A DNA stretch of 64,000 nucleotides from Endozoicomonas sp. ISHI1 (GTDB lineage Bacteria > Pseudomonadota > Gammaproteobacteria > Pseudomonadales > Endozoicomonadaceae). The translations under genes were made by a program, and so were the position numbers. The notes beneath the pieces were generated by a model. The model searched no databases, was not told the origin of the DNA, and was given only the letters and a program-made list of their open reading frames with translations. Shown piece after piece: positions 28,393 through 38,080 of the stretch (position 1 is the first letter of the stretch; each line of letters opens with the position of its first letter). The stretch is from contig NZ_JAGRPU010000005.1 in assembly GCF_024606225.1 (NCBI RefSeq), forward strand, positions 62,001-126,000, read 5' to 3'.

Positions 28393-29247
28393 ATGACCGC
28401 ACTGTTCGTCAATCAACTTACCACTCTTGATTTCAGTTACCTTTCTCCGGAGCGCGGGGTTGTAGGGGAAACCTGGCTGGTCGATGTCGTGCTCCGGGGC
28501 GATCTGGATGAACAAGGTATGGTCTTTGACTTTGGTCACGTCAAAAAGCAGATCAAGGCCTCTCTGGACATTCTTGCCGACCACCGTCTACTGATACCGG
28601 CTTCTAACGAGGCAATAGCCGTCAAAACAGAAAATAAGGAACACCTTTCTGTCAAAATGCAGACCAGTACCGGTGACGTCATCGAATGCAAGGCTCCCGC
28701 CCCTGCCATTTTACTGGTCGATACTCAGGAAATAACACCCGAAGCCTTGATCCCCTATCTGGAAAAAACCCTGCTGGATGAACTGCCGGACAACGTCAGT
28801 GATGTTGAACTGCACATTTATCCGGAACAGTTTTCCGGTGCTTTCTACCACTACAGCCACGGTCTGAAAAAGCATCTCGGTGATTGCCAGCGAATTGCAC
28901 ACGGACATCGCTCTCCTATCCATATCTATCTGGACGGCAAGCGCGACCCGACTCTGGAAGCAGACTGGGCCGAAACCTGGAAAGATATCTACATTGCCAC
29001 CCGTGAAGATCTGCTGGAGAAAGTGACCATAGGCAAGCGGGATCACCTTCGCTTTGGCTACACCTCCGACCAGGGTTACTTCGAGCTGACACTGACAGAA
29101 GATCACTGCTACCTGATTGATACTGACAGCACCGTGGAGCTTCTGGCAGAGCATATCGCCTCCACACTAAAAACCCGTCACCCGGACCACTCAGTCCGGG
29201 TGGTAGCCTTTGAAGGATTTAACAAAGGGGCTGTAGCAGAGAAGTGA
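28393..29247 (+). CDS. 6-pyruvoyl-tetrahydropterin synthase/QueD-like protein, tandem domains
   Basis: A 284-residue protein that looks like two tunnelling-fold domains. The first has VVGETWLVDVVLRGDLDEQGMVFDFGHVK; the second has FYHYSHGLKKHLGDCQRIAHGHRSPIHIY, with the zinc-type histidines. The C-terminus ends in AFEGFNKGA, resembling the EGxxxGA substrate-binding end of the family. Relatives act in 7-deazaguanine (queuosine) or folate-type pterin synthesis; which one cannot be said. No other que genes are nearby. Confidence 0.8.
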   Translation: MTALFVNQLTTLDFSYLSPERGVVGETWLVDVVLRGDLDEQGMVFDFGHVKKQIKASLDILADHRLLIPASNEAIAVKTENKEHLSVKMQTSTGDVIECKAPAPAILLVDTQEITPEALIPYLEKTLLDELPDNVSDVELHIYPEQFSGAFYHYSHGLKKHLGDCQRIAHGHRSPIHIYLDGKRDPTLEADWAETWKDIYIATREDLLEKVTIGKRDHLRFGYTSDQGYFELTLTEDHCYLIDTDSTVELLAEHIASTLKTRHPDHSVRVVAFEGFNKGAVAEK

Positions 29248-29354
29248 ACCCCTCTGCCCTGTCAGTCTTTGACGGGGCTGATTCAGGCTTTGAGCCTTAA
29301 TTTCCTTAGTTCCGGCTAGAATTAAGTCTGTCGACATACAGAAACGGATTTCTT

Positions 29355-30011
29355 ATGGCCATCGAAGACATCAATAACCGCCCCACTCCCCCTTCTGCCC
29401 CCCGACAAGATCCAGAGTTGGGCCTTTCAGCTCAGCAACAGGTCGAAGAAGAAGTAAAACTCACTTTTAAAGACCTGAAAAGCCACATGGAAGAGATGCT
29501 GCAATTCAATTACACCATCATCCATGAACTACTGGGGCAGATTGCGGCTATCAGCCCCTATCGGGCTGACATGACTCAGGGTAAGCAACCAGAAGTAGCG
29601 TTGATAGAAGCTTCTGACGCCGTCAGAGCAACCCCCGTTGCACCCGTGGGAGAAGCCAGCGCTGCTGCCTATCTGGCTGGCCTTCAACACATTGAAGGCA
29701 TGATGGGAAACCACGATATCAAGCTTCAGGCAATGCTGGACAAGCTGGCTCTGTCGCGCTCTGGCAGAAAAACCGACCTGGAGAATCAGGGGTTGGAGTT
29801 TGAGCGCCTGAAATCCATTATCATTCAGGCAGAAGGCAGAATGAATCAAATATTGAGCCAGATGCCAGAAACCCTGCCTGAACACCCGGGCCTTGTGTTG
29901 AAGGACATGCTGCCAGAGGTCATCGAAAAACTGCAACAATACGATGGCAGCTTTCGGGAAGCGCTCACTAAAGTGCGTGAAGAAATTCTCAGGGTCAGCT
30001 CACATCAGTAA
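29355..30011 (+). CDS. Unrecognised helical protein (218 aa)
   Basis: I do not recognise a family. The protein is soluble, without signal or membrane segments. It has a Pro-rich N-terminus, a helical stretch (about 28-75), an Ala-rich linker (about 85-110), and a long Glu/Leu/Gln-rich C-terminal half that looks mostly helical. The frame is well supported by codon pattern and position, 107 bases after the QueD-like gene on the same strand. The ribosome-binding site is weak. Confidence 0.65.
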   Translation: MAIEDINNRPTPPSAPRQDPELGLSAQQQVEEEVKLTFKDLKSHMEEMLQFNYTIIHELLGQIAAISPYRADMTQGKQPEVALIEASDAVRATPVAPVGEASAAAYLAGLQHIEGMMGNHDIKLQAMLDKLALSRSGRKTDLENQGLEFERLKSIIIQAEGRMNQILSQMPETLPEHPGLVLKDMLPEVIEKLQQYDGSFREALTKVREEILRVSSHQ

Positions 30012-30136
30012 CAACCGATGACAACCTCACCGGGCTCTGGACAGATAACCCCCGAGCGTAGGTAATCATAACCCTACGGAGCCTGTTTAGCCCCATGGTA
30101 CAATCATACTCATTTTCCTGCTGATAGGTCTGAGAC

Positions 30137-31291
30137 ATGACGACGTTTTATCTGAAGGCAAAAGAGATCTTCACTGAAGAAGGCATTCTTCAGGACAGTT
30201 TTCTGAAAATTGCAGACGGTCTTATCGCGGCTATCGACTGTGTGCCTGAAAAAAACGCGGACATTTTGGATCTGGGAGACAGTCGTATTGTTCCGGGGTT
30301 CATTGATCTCCATATTCATGGCTGTGGCGGATTTGACGTCATGGACGCCAGCTACGAAGCCATTAACTCCATCTCAAAAACCATTGCGGCCAAGGGCGTC
30401 GTCGGCTTCCTTGCCACCACGGTAACCGATACCTGGGAAAGAAACCTTGCAGCCCTTGGCAACGTTGAGCATTGCATCAGGCAGGGTGTTGATGGTGCAG
30501 AAGTACTGGGTTCCTACAGCGAAGCCATATTCTTTTCCGAACGTTTCAAAGGCGCCCATGAAAGCAGCTACTTCCTGACCCCCACCAAAGAGAGACTAAA
30601 CGAGATGCTGGAAGCATCAGGTGGCACCCTCCGCTCACTGGCGCTGGCCCCTGAAGTTGAGGGCGGCATTGAAGCTGTTGAATACCTGACCAGCAAGAAT
30701 GTCCGCGTCATGATTGGACACACAGGCGCTACTTACGATGTCTGCAAGAAAGCCTTCGCAGCCGGTGCCGTTGGTGGCGTTCATATTTTTAACCAGATGC
30801 TCGGCTTGCATCATCGTCAACCCGGAACTGCCGGTGCCGTTTTGCACCACCGGGATATCTATGCAGAATTGATTGCTGACGGTGTCCATGTTGACCCCGT
30901 TGTCATGGATCTGGTCTATCGCCTCAAAGGGGTTGATAAAACCGCTTTGATCACAGACTGCATGTGCGCAGGTGGTCTCAGCGACGGTGAATACCAGCTG
31001 GGACAATTGACAGTTCATGTCAAGGATGGCGTTGCCAGAACCGAATCGGGTGCTTTGGCAGGAAGCACCCTGACACTCAACCGCGCCGTTGCCAATATGA
31101 TCGAAAAGGTGGATGTAGAACCCCTGAGCGCAGTGCACATGGCGTCTCTGACACCAGCGACCCTGCTTGGCCTGCATGAAGAACTGGGGAGCATCAAAGT
31201 CGGTAAGCGTGCATCCGTAGCGGTTTTAAACAGAAGCCACGAAGTCCTGATGACGTTTGTCGATGGCAAACAGGTTTTCAGCCTGTATTGA
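30137..31291 (+). CDS. nagA: N-acetylglucosamine-6-phosphate deacetylase
   Basis: Amidohydrolase removing acetate from GlcNAc-6-phosphate in amino-sugar and wall recycling. The 384-residue protein has IVPGFIDLHIHGCGGFDVMD (metal-binding region), LAPEVEGGIE, VMIGHTGATYD, GVHIFNQM, the catalytic aspartate region LITDCMCAGG, and GALAGSTLTLNRAVAN. Residue lengths fit NagA. nagB is not adjacent. With anmK elsewhere in the window it fits recycling of peptidoglycan sugars. Confidence 0.95.
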   Translation: MTTFYLKAKEIFTEEGILQDSFLKIADGLIAAIDCVPEKNADILDLGDSRIVPGFIDLHIHGCGGFDVMDASYEAINSISKTIAAKGVVGFLATTVTDTWERNLAALGNVEHCIRQGVDGAEVLGSYSEAIFFSERFKGAHESSYFLTPTKERLNEMLEASGGTLRSLALAPEVEGGIEAVEYLTSKNVRVMIGHTGATYDVCKKAFAAGAVGGVHIFNQMLGLHHRQPGTAGAVLHHRDIYAELIADGVHVDPVVMDLVYRLKGVDKTALITDCMCAGGLSDGEYQLGQLTVHVKDGVARTESGALAGSTLTLNRAVANMIEKVDVEPLSAVHMASLTPATLLGLHEELGSIKVGKRASVAVLNRSHEVLMTFVDGKQVFSLY

Positions 31292-31325
31292 CGTCCTGTT
31301 CAGTAAGCCGCCGTATAAGGCAACC

Positions 31326-32225
31326 TCACGATTGACGCTCTTCTCTGGGTGTCAGGTCAAAATGGTTTTTATACGCCGTACTAAAGTGTGAAGCATTGCA
31401 GAAACCACAGGCGATGCCCACCTCCAGAACCGACCTGTCACTCTCCCTGAGCAGCTTTCTGGCATGCTCAAGCCTGAGCTTCAGATAGTATCTGGAAGGC
31501 ACCGTACCCAGATATTTGCGAAACAAACGTTCTAGCTGTCTGCGAGAAATACCCACCAGAGAAGCCAGTTCGTCGGTGCCCAGAGGCTCTTCTATGTTAG
31601 AAGCCATCAACTGTGTTGCTTCCTCAATCTGTGGCTGTTGCCTTCTGACGGGAGTTGTTGCAAAAGAAGAAGTCACCGGCTCACCGAGACGATCCCTGAC
31701 CAACAATTCCGAGACACTGGCCGCAAGATCAACTCCCCGCTCTCGAGCAACCAGAGAGAGCATCATATCCATAGCGGCTGTGCCTGCACCACAGGTCATC
31801 CTGTTTCGGTCCAATTCAAAAGCTGTCTGGCTCAACTCCACTTGGGGATAGAGTGCCTGAAGAGCGTCGGCAGCCCCTTCCAGTCGAGCCCGATAACCAC
31901 TGAGAAGGCCCGCACTCGCCAGCAGGTTGGCACCTTTACCAATCCCTCCCAAAACAGAAATTCCGGACAATGAGGCATAAGGAATATCGACGCCTGTTTC
32001 TGAAGCGACCAGAATCACCACATCCATAAACTCCGGCGCCGACTGAGAGGGCTCAAGTGAAAGACCCACGTTACTCCTGACAGATGATTCCGCAATGACA
32101 GTAGTTTCATAAACCCTCTGCCCGGTCACCAGATTGACGGCTCTCAGCACTTCCAGAGCTGAAGATAAACCCAGCAATGAGAAGCCAGGATATAAAAGAA
32201 AACCTACCTTGCAAGGCTTGCTCAC
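31326..32225 (-). CDS. GlxA-type AraC-family transcriptional regulator
   Basis: About 299 residues. The N-terminal DJ-1/PfpI-like domain (CKVGFLLYPGFSLLGLSSALEVLR to about 190) is followed by an AraC DNA-binding domain with two helix-turn-helix motifs (LASLVGISRRQLERLFRKYLG and VGIACGFCNASHFSTAYKNHF). The Cys in MTCGAGTAAMDMM sits at the nucleophile-elbow-like position. The group includes the pseudomonad ArgR and CdhR; the AST cluster about 1 kb away suggests control of arginine catabolism (inference). GTG 32225 has a purine-rich site; an upstream TTG at 32270 is possible. Confidence 0.85.
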   Translation of the reverse strand: MSKPCKVGFLLYPGFSLLGLSSALEVLRAVNLVTGQRVYETTVIAESSVRSNVGLSLEPSQSAPEFMDVVILVASETGVDIPYASLSGISVLGGIGKGANLLASAGLLSGYRARLEGAADALQALYPQVELSQTAFELDRNRMTCGAGTAAMDMMLSLVARERGVDLAASVSELLVRDRLGEPVTSSFATTPVRRQQPQIEEATQLMASNIEEPLGTDELASLVGISRRQLERLFRKYLGTVPSRYYLKLRLEHARKLLRESDRSVLEVGIACGFCNASHFSTAYKNHFDLTPREERQS

Positions 32226-32419
32226 CCACCCCCCCTCTCTGCGCTGCCATCTCCGGAACCGAAAAAACAATGATTATTCATAGTGAAAAAATACTCGAAA
32301 AGCACGCTTGATCATACGTTTAAAGACAAAATCAAGACTCTTAAAACGCATGATAACAACTAAAGGCTCCTTCTTTTAATACCCAATGAACGTTGTTGCC
32401 CTGCTCAGGGCTGTGCCAG

Positions 32420-33112
32420 TCAACGTCCCAAAACGTAAATACTGAACAAGGGTGAATGAAGCTCATCTTTCCAGGGCATTCCATCTTCCGGTTTCCCCAA
32501 AGGCTGATGAAACCCCAGCACGCTTAAACCCGATTGAGAAAATACTAAACGGTAGTCCTCATCAGTCCAGAAGAAATCTTCAAAGACCACCTCAGAGTCT
32601 GCCACAGAGCATTTAACGCGACAGCCACTGGTAAGCGTCCTGTTTTCGGGGAAATTATTATTGACCATCAACCAATTTCCATGGAACTTTCGTTCTGAAC
32701 TCACAGTAACCACCACTACACCATCTGGTTTTAACACCCTTTTCACTTCGCGGATAACCGCCTTCATCTCAGATAAAGAAGCTATTTCAACCAGGACATA
32801 AGACAGCATCACCAGATCATAAGACGCATCAGGACGGGGGATAGCAGCAGAATTAATGCGGGTAAATGCGGTGTTCTTATGGTCGTGCAAAGCCACGCAG
32901 AGCATATTGGCTGAAATGTCCATACCCTCTACATTCAACCCGGCACGTTTTAATAGCGGAATCATCGATCCTGCACCGCAGCCGTAGTCCAGTGTCCGAG
33001 CTCCCGGTTTGACGTATTTAGCCAACAGTCCGGGCAGGTCTCTCTGAATCATAAATCCCAGGTGATTTTTTTCCTTGGCATACCCCCAAGCTTTTTCTTC
33101 TGTGTATTCCAT
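32420..33112 (-). CDS. Class I SAM-dependent methyltransferase
   Basis: A 230-residue methyltransferase with the SAM-binding motif I TLDYGCGAGSMIPLLKRAG near residue 40, the acidic motif VEGMDIS, and motif ASYDLVMLSYVLVEI further on. The C-terminal portion contains substrate-binding strands. The substrate is unknown. It lies between the regulator gene and the divergent AST cluster; no clear functional link. Confidence 0.85.
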   Translation of the reverse strand: MEYTEEKAWGYAKEKNHLGFMIQRDLPGLLAKYVKPGARTLDYGCGAGSMIPLLKRAGLNVEGMDISANMLCVALHDHKNTAFTRINSAAIPRPDASYDLVMLSYVLVEIASLSEMKAVIREVKRVLKPDGVVVVTVSSERKFHGNWLMVNNNFPENRTLTSGCRVKCSVADSEVVFEDFFWTDEDYRLVFSQSGLSVLGFHQPLGKPEDGMPWKDELHSPLFSIYVLGR

Positions 33113-33358
33113 AAGCTGATATCACTGTGAAGCGAACTTAAGGATGAAAAATAGCAGAACGCTTCAGAAAAAATTTTCTCAGTAAAACGGTTCTCAGAGA
33201 AAACTCCGGGTCGCCTGGTGTAAACTCTTTGCTCCGGCTTTGATCTATAGTTGGGAGTCAAACAGCTAAATCAGCCATGATCGAAAGCAGCGCTTGTCAC
33301 TCGATACTGTGTTGAAGAGCGCTCACTATAAAAAAACCATGTGCCCCGAGGACAAAAA

Positions 33359-34573
33359 ATGACCGAATACTCCGTTAACAGAGCGACCTTCGACGACGTC
33401 ATGGTGCCTAACTATGCACCACAGGCGATCATCCCCGTTCGCGGAAAAGGTTCTCGAGTCTGGGATCAGGAAGGCCGTGAATACGTCGATTTCGCAGGAG
33501 GTATTGCTGTTAATGCCCTCGGCCACTGCCACCCTCAACTGGTCAGGGCCCTCAAGGCACAGAGTGACAAACTCTGGCATCTGAGTAATGTCTATACCAA
33601 CGAGCCTGCTCTGGCTCTGGCCCAACGCCTGACCGAGATCTCCTTTGCCGATAAAGTCTTCTTCTGTAACTCAGGTACAGAAGCCAACGAAGCTGCTTTC
33701 AAACTGGCCAGGAAGTATTCTTTTGATCATGTTGGCCCCGAAAAACATGAGATCATATCCTTCAAAAGCTCCTTCCACGGTCGCAGTCTGTTTGCCGTAA
33801 CAGTGGGTGGTCAGCCGAGTTACTGTGAAGGTTACGCACCAGTTCCGGGCGGTGTGACTCACCTGCCTTACAATGACCTGGATGCCCTGAAAGCGGCAAT
33901 TTCCGGGAAGACCTGTGCAGTCGTTCTGGAACCCATCCAGGGTGAAGGTGGCGTGATTCCGGCAGATCCTGAGTTCCTGAAGGGCGTTAGGGCACTGTGT
34001 GATGAATACAAAGCCCTGATGGTTTTGGATGAAGTGCAAACCGGTGTAGGCCGTACCGGTGAGTTTTATGCCTACATGTCCACCGGCGTCATCCCAGACA
34101 TTCTGACCACAGCCAAATCCCTCGGCGGCGGCTTCCCGGTGGGCGCCATGCTAACCACCGACGAAGTCGCCAAAAGCTTTGGCTTTGGCAGCCACGGCAG
34201 CACCTATGGGGGGAACCCACTGGCCTGCGCAGTGGCTCTCGAAGCCATCAACCTGATCCACAACGATCAGGTTCTGGCCAATGTCAGCAGTAAGCATGAA
34301 CTGTTCCGAAGTGAGCTGGAACGCATTAACCAAACTTTTGGCATCTTTAAGGAAGTTCGTGGCAAAGGCATGCTGATTGGTGCCGAGCTGATCGAAGACT
34401 GGCACGGTAAAGGCAAGGATTTTCTCGCGGCCGCTGCAGAAGAAGGTCTGATGATGCTGGTAGCTGGCCCCAATGTTCTCAGAATGGCACCGTCACTGAT
34501 CATTCCGGACGAAGATATCCGTGAGGGTATGGCAGCTCTGGAACGGGCAGTGGCCAAGGTAGTCAATCCATAA
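33359..34573 (+). CDS. astC: Succinylornithine/acetylornithine transaminase
   Basis: PLP aminotransferase of the AST pathway (AruC/AstC), converting succinylornithine to succinylglutamate semialdehyde; homologues also act in arginine synthesis as Arg[40 protein letters not shown] and the PLP lysine in [14 protein letters not shown] are all present in 404 residues. Assignment to degradation rests on the downstream astA, astD and astB. ATG 33359 follows CCGAGGAC; the frame is open six codons further upstream. Confidence 0.93.
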   Translation: MTEYSVNRATFDDVMVPNYAPQAIIPVRGKGSRVWDQEGREYVDFAGGIAVNALGHCHPQLVRALKAQSDKLWHLSNVYTNEPALALAQRLTEISFADKVFFCNSGTEANEAAFKLARKYSFDHVGPEKHEIISFKSSFHGRSLFAVTVGGQPSYCEGYAPVPGGVTHLPYNDLDALKAAISGKTCAVVLEPIQGEGGVIPADPEFLKGVRALCDEYKALMVLDEVQTGVGRTGEFYAYMSTGVIPDILTTAKSLGGGFPVGAMLTTDEVAKSFGFGSHGSTYGGNPLACAVALEAINLIHNDQVLANVSSKHELFRSELERINQTFGIFKEVRGKGMLIGAELIEDWHGKGKDFLAAAAEEGLMMLVAGPNVLRMAPSLIIPDEDIREGMAALERAVAKVVNP

Positions 34574-34583
34574 TGAATGACTG

Positions 34584-34609
34584 CACCGGCCTCGTGTTAC
34601 TGGCCGGTG
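34584..34609 (+). repeat. Inverted repeat after astC
   Basis: CACCGGCC (34584-34591) and GGCCGGTG (34602-34609) form a perfect 8-bp stem with a 10-base loop, 11 bases after astC. No T-tract follows, so it may stabilise or partially terminate the transcript before the M20 gene. Confidence 0.5.
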
Positions 34610-34814
34610 TCACAACCCCAAACTGTCCGTATCAGAATACTTCCTGTCGCAAAATCAAGAGCGATCATGCTCGTCAGTTCGTATACTGAAATAGCTGCAG
34701 GCTCAGAAACAGCCTTGAGCTCAGAAAAAATAGCCAAACCAAAACAAATATCAGAAGGGAATGCCGGTTTATAGTGCGTTCCAACAAAAACCATCTTTGA
34801 AAAAATGGTGTTTC

Positions 34815-36077
34815 ATGTCCGACCTTCTTGCCCCGCTCCAATCCCAGTTAACCCGTCTGGACAACCTTCAGGCCGAAATGCTTGAGCACACCATTGAACT
34901 GGCTGAAATCAACTCCGGTAGTCTCAATGCCACAGGGGTTAACCAGGTCATGGAGCGGCTCAGACGGATGACCGCATCCCTGGGTGGAGAGCAAGAAGTC
35001 ATTGATCTGGCACCTTATGAAGTAATTAACGATCAGGGGGAAGTGGTTCAACACGAGTTAGGCAAGGCTCTGAGAGTCTGCAAACGCCCCGAGGCTCCGC
35101 TTAAGGTTTTCCTGTGCGGCCATATGGACACTGTATTCCCCAAAGACAGCTCTTTCCAAAAGGTTGTCCAACTTGATGAAGATACCATCAATGGTCCGGG
35201 TGTCACCGACTTGAAAGGCGGCATCATTGTGATGCTGAATGCGCTTAAAATACTGGAAGCAAGCCCCTGGGCAGATCAAATCGGCTGGGAAATCCTGTTC
35301 AACCCCGATGAAGAAATTGGCTCACCGGGTTCTGCCGCCTTGATAAAAGACGCCGCCAGCCGTGTAGACCTTGGCATGATTTACGAGCCTTGCTTCCCTG
35401 ATGGCAGCTTCGCTGGTCAACGCAAGGGCAGCGGAAACTTTACCGCCGTCTGTTATGGCAAAGCGGCTCATGCTGGCAGGGAACATCATCTGGGAAGAAA
35501 TGCTATACGTGCTCTGTGCGACTTTGTCTCTGCCATGGACGACCTGAATGGCAAACGTGAAGGTGTCACGTTTAATCCCGGCTATATTCACGGTGGCGGC
35601 CCAACCAATATTGTTCCGGACAAATGCATAAGCCGTTTCAATATTCGCCTTGAGAAACCGGAAGATGAAGACTGGTGCCTGCGGGAACTGCAAATGATCG
35701 TGAATGAGATCAGCAGTCGCAATGGCATCCGTCTGGAGCTCCACGGCGGCTTCAGCAGAAAACCCAAACTACTCTCCCCTGCCAACCAGCAACTGTTAGA
35801 GCTGGCCAGACAGTGTGGTCATGCACTGGGACTGACCATTGATGTAAAACCCACCGGCGGCTGCTGTGATGGCAATAACCTGGCCTCAGCAGGCATTCCC
35901 AATATCGATACTCTGGGCGTTCAGGGTGGACATATTCACAGTGAACAGGAGTACCTGAAAATCAGCAGTCTGGTGCCCAGGGCCAAATTGAGTGCGGCCC
36001 TACTGCTTACACTGGCCCGCAATGAAGCTCTGGGTAGCGGAAACGCCTGGCTGAAGAGCAAAGAGGCGCGGCAATGA
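34815..36077 (+). CDS. M20-family metallohydrolase in the AST cluster
   Basis: A 420-residue dinuclear zinc hydrolase related to ArgE, DapE and carboxypeptidase G2. Metal and catalytic motifs are complete: CGHMDTVFP (His and Asp), GPGVTDLKGG (bridging Asp), NPDEEIGSPGS (Glu pair) and the last ligand in GGHIHSEQEYL. Its stop overlaps the next astA start by four bases (ATGA), so it belongs to the AST operon. Since no astE is visible, it is a candidate for removing succinate from succinylglutamate (inference). ATG 34815 marks where the family similarity begins. Confidence 0.88.
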   Translation: MSDLLAPLQSQLTRLDNLQAEMLEHTIELAEINSGSLNATGVNQVMERLRRMTASLGGEQEVIDLAPYEVINDQGEVVQHELGKALRVCKRPEAPLKVFLCGHMDTVFPKDSSFQKVVQLDEDTINGPGVTDLKGGIIVMLNALKILEASPWADQIGWEILFNPDEEIGSPGSAALIKDAASRVDLGMIYEPCFPDGSFAGQRKGSGNFTAVCYGKAAHAGREHHLGRNAIRALCDFVSAMDDLNGKREGVTFNPGYIHGGGPTNIVPDKCISRFNIRLEKPEDEDWCLRELQMIVNEISSRNGIRLELHGGFSRKPKLLSPANQQLLELARQCGHALGLTIDVKPTGGCCDGNNLASAGIPNIDTLGVQGGHIHSEQEYLKISSLVPRAKLSAALLLTLARNEALGSGNAWLKSKEARQ

Positions 36078-37105
36078 AAGTCGTCAGACCTATAGAATAT
36101 CGAGACCTTAGTGCCCTGGAAGCACTCGCCAGCAGTGCCCGAGACTCAATGACGACCCTGCCTGCAAACCGTGATCATCTGGCAGAACTGATTTGCAAAA
36201 CCCACGACTCACTCAGTCAAAACGTCGAGAGTGCCCGAGAAGAGAGCTACCACTTTGTACTGGAAGATCTGGACAGTGGTGAGATTCTTGGCATATCCGG
36301 CATTATTGCCACAGTGGGCCTTTCTGTTCCTTTCTATAACTTTCGTGTTGATGAAGACGTTCATGCATCCGAAACCTTAAATACCATTAACCGGATGACC
36401 GTCTTAAAGCTCTGTCAGGATTACACAGGCTACTCCAGCCTCTGCACTCTCTTCATCTCTCAAAAACACGACAGCTGGTCTAACCTTCAGTTGCTGAGCC
36501 GGGCGAGACTGCTGTTCATGGCGGAACATCGTGATCGGTTTGCTGACCGTATTCTGGCAGAGATTCAGGGCGTTGTTGATGAAAACAATCGCTCGGCATT
36601 CTGGGACAGTCTGGGCAGTCACTTTCTGCCAATGGCCATGTCCAAAGCCAATTATCTGACCGGTCTTCAGGAAAAGAACTTTATTGCTGACCTGATGCCC
36701 CGATATCCGATTTACACACGCCTGCTCGCCAAACAGGCAAGAGCGGTGATAGGTGAACCCAGACCTGACCGGGAACCAGTGTTCCACATCCTTGAACGGG
36801 AGGGATTCAACTATCAGGGGTATGTAGATATTTTTGATGCCGGCCCCACTCTTGAAGCTGGAACCGACCGGCTAACCACTCTGCGTGACAGTCAGATCTA
36901 TCAACCTGATCTACACATAAACTCTCCAGAGCCTGAAACAGCTTATACACAAAACAACGATTATCTTGTAGCCAATACATCGACCCGATCTTTTCGATGC
37001 ATCAGCACAGCTTTCAACCCGCAAGCCCCGGCTCTGACACAGAAAGAAACGGATCTGCTGCAACTGGGTGGCGGAGACCCCGTCAGAGTGGCAGCCAGCT
37101 ATTAA
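36074..37105 (+). CDS. astA: Arginine N-succinyltransferase, first paralogue (AruF/AruG type)
   Basis: Transfers succinate from succinyl-CoA to arginine, first step of the AST route. The 343-residue protein has the family layout: RPIEYRDLSALEALA at the start, YHFVLEDLDSGEILGISGI, YNFRVDEDVHAS, LCTLFISQ, a diverged SFWDSLG-type segment (SAFWDSLGSHF), FIADLMPRYPIY, and YVDIFDAGPTLEA. Pseudomonads have two subunits, AruF and AruG; this copy and the one at 38081 fit that pattern. Which is alpha or beta needs a tree. Confidence 0.9.
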   Translation: MKVVRPIEYRDLSALEALASSARDSMTTLPANRDHLAELICKTHDSLSQNVESAREESYHFVLEDLDSGEILGISGIIATVGLSVPFYNFRVDEDVHASETLNTINRMTVLKLCQDYTGYSSLCTLFISQKHDSWSNLQLLSRARLLFMAEHRDRFADRILAEIQGVVDENNRSAFWDSLGSHFLPMAMSKANYLTGLQEKNFIADLMPRYPIYTRLLAKQARAVIGEPRPDREPVFHILEREGFNYQGYVDIFDAGPTLEAGTDRLTTLRDSQIYQPDLHINSPEPETAYTQNNDYLVANTSTRSFRCISTAFNPQAPALTQKETDLLQLGGGDPVRVAASY

Positions 37106-37140
37106 AAGACTATGGGCTCATAAAGCCAGAGGAAACGGCA

Positions 37141-37965
37141 ATGACAGAAGCCAAAACAAACAAAATCAAAACCCTTCTGGAAGCCATGTGGCAGAATTAT
37201 CTGGAACTGACCCCCGATGCCCGGACAATCCATGACCTCTTTGCCAGTCAGAATAATGGCATGGTGATCAACGACCACATTGCCCTGCGCACCTATAATC
37301 TGGACAAGGTCAATCTCGAAACAGTAGCCCGCCCCTTTCTCGATGCAGGCTATGTTGTCGGCGGCGACTATGCATTTCCAGGCAGAAAACTGGTGGCTAA
37401 ACATTTCCAGCATCCAGACGACACTCTGCCTAAAGTATTTATTAGTGAGCTGCTGGTTGAGGCACTATCAGGTAAAGCTCAGAAAATTATCCACAGCCTC
37501 GTCGACCAGGTGACTGAAGGATCTGTTCTTCTGGATAACTTCTGCTTTTCAGGGCGTCCCTGGACAGTCAGCCTGCAAGACTATGACCTGCTATTACAGG
37601 AAAGTGAGTACGCTGCCTGGGTGGCAGCCCTCGGTTACCGCCCCAACCACTTCACTGTCTCCATCAATCACCTGCAATCTCATGATGACATCCATGTCCT
37701 GAACCGTATGCTGCAGGATAATGGTTTCATACTGAATGAAAGCGGAGGTCTGGTGAAAGGTTCTCCCGAAGTCCTTCTGGAACAGTCATCCACCATGGCC
37801 GGCAAAGTCAGCGTCAGCTTCTCCGATGGTGACCGGGCGATCCCCGGCTGTTTCTATGAGTTTGCCAAGCGCTACTCACTGCCCAATGGTAAGCTCTACC
37901 AGGGGTTCGTAGCGGTTTCTGCTGACAAGATTTTTGAAAGTACCGATACCAGGTCAACCCAATGA
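37141..37965 (+). CDS. DUF1338 protein, 2-oxoadipate dioxygenase/decarboxylase-like (short form)
   Basis: A 274-residue protein of the DUF1338 (HglS/YdcJ) fold. HglS-type enzymes are Fe(II)-dependent and turn 2-oxoadipate into D-2-hydroxyglutarate. Candidate metal ligands are His46 and Arg50 in NDHIALRT, His170 in RPNHFTVSINHL, and Glu240 in CFYEFAKRY. It is much shorter than HglS (about 460), so it is the small-domain type. It sits between the two astA paralogues with GAGGAAAC before the ATG, so it is co-expressed with them. Its reaction in arginine catabolism is not known to me. Confidence 0.82.
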   Translation: MTEAKTNKIKTLLEAMWQNYLELTPDARTIHDLFASQNNGMVINDHIALRTYNLDKVNLETVARPFLDAGYVVGGDYAFPGRKLVAKHFQHPDDTLPKVFISELLVEALSGKAQKIIHSLVDQVTEGSVLLDNFCFSGRPWTVSLQDYDLLLQESEYAAWVAALGYRPNHFTVSINHLQSHDDIHVLNRMLQDNGFILNESGGLVKGSPEVLLEQSSTMAGKVSVSFSDGDRAIPGCFYEFAKRYSLPNGKLYQGFVAVSADKIFESTDTRSTQ

Positions 37966-38080
37966 TCTGACTTTGTTCAGTCATTGAGGAAGGCAAAAGT
38001 GACAGAACAGTTTTTTCACAAGCTGCTCTTTTCTATCACGATAATCATAAAAAACGACCACTGAGGCCTGACATTTTCTT

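Noticed and set aside
29249-29285. Terminator after the QueD-like gene
   Set aside because: CCCTGTCA and TGACGGGG can pair but no T-tract follows and the next gene is on the same strand.
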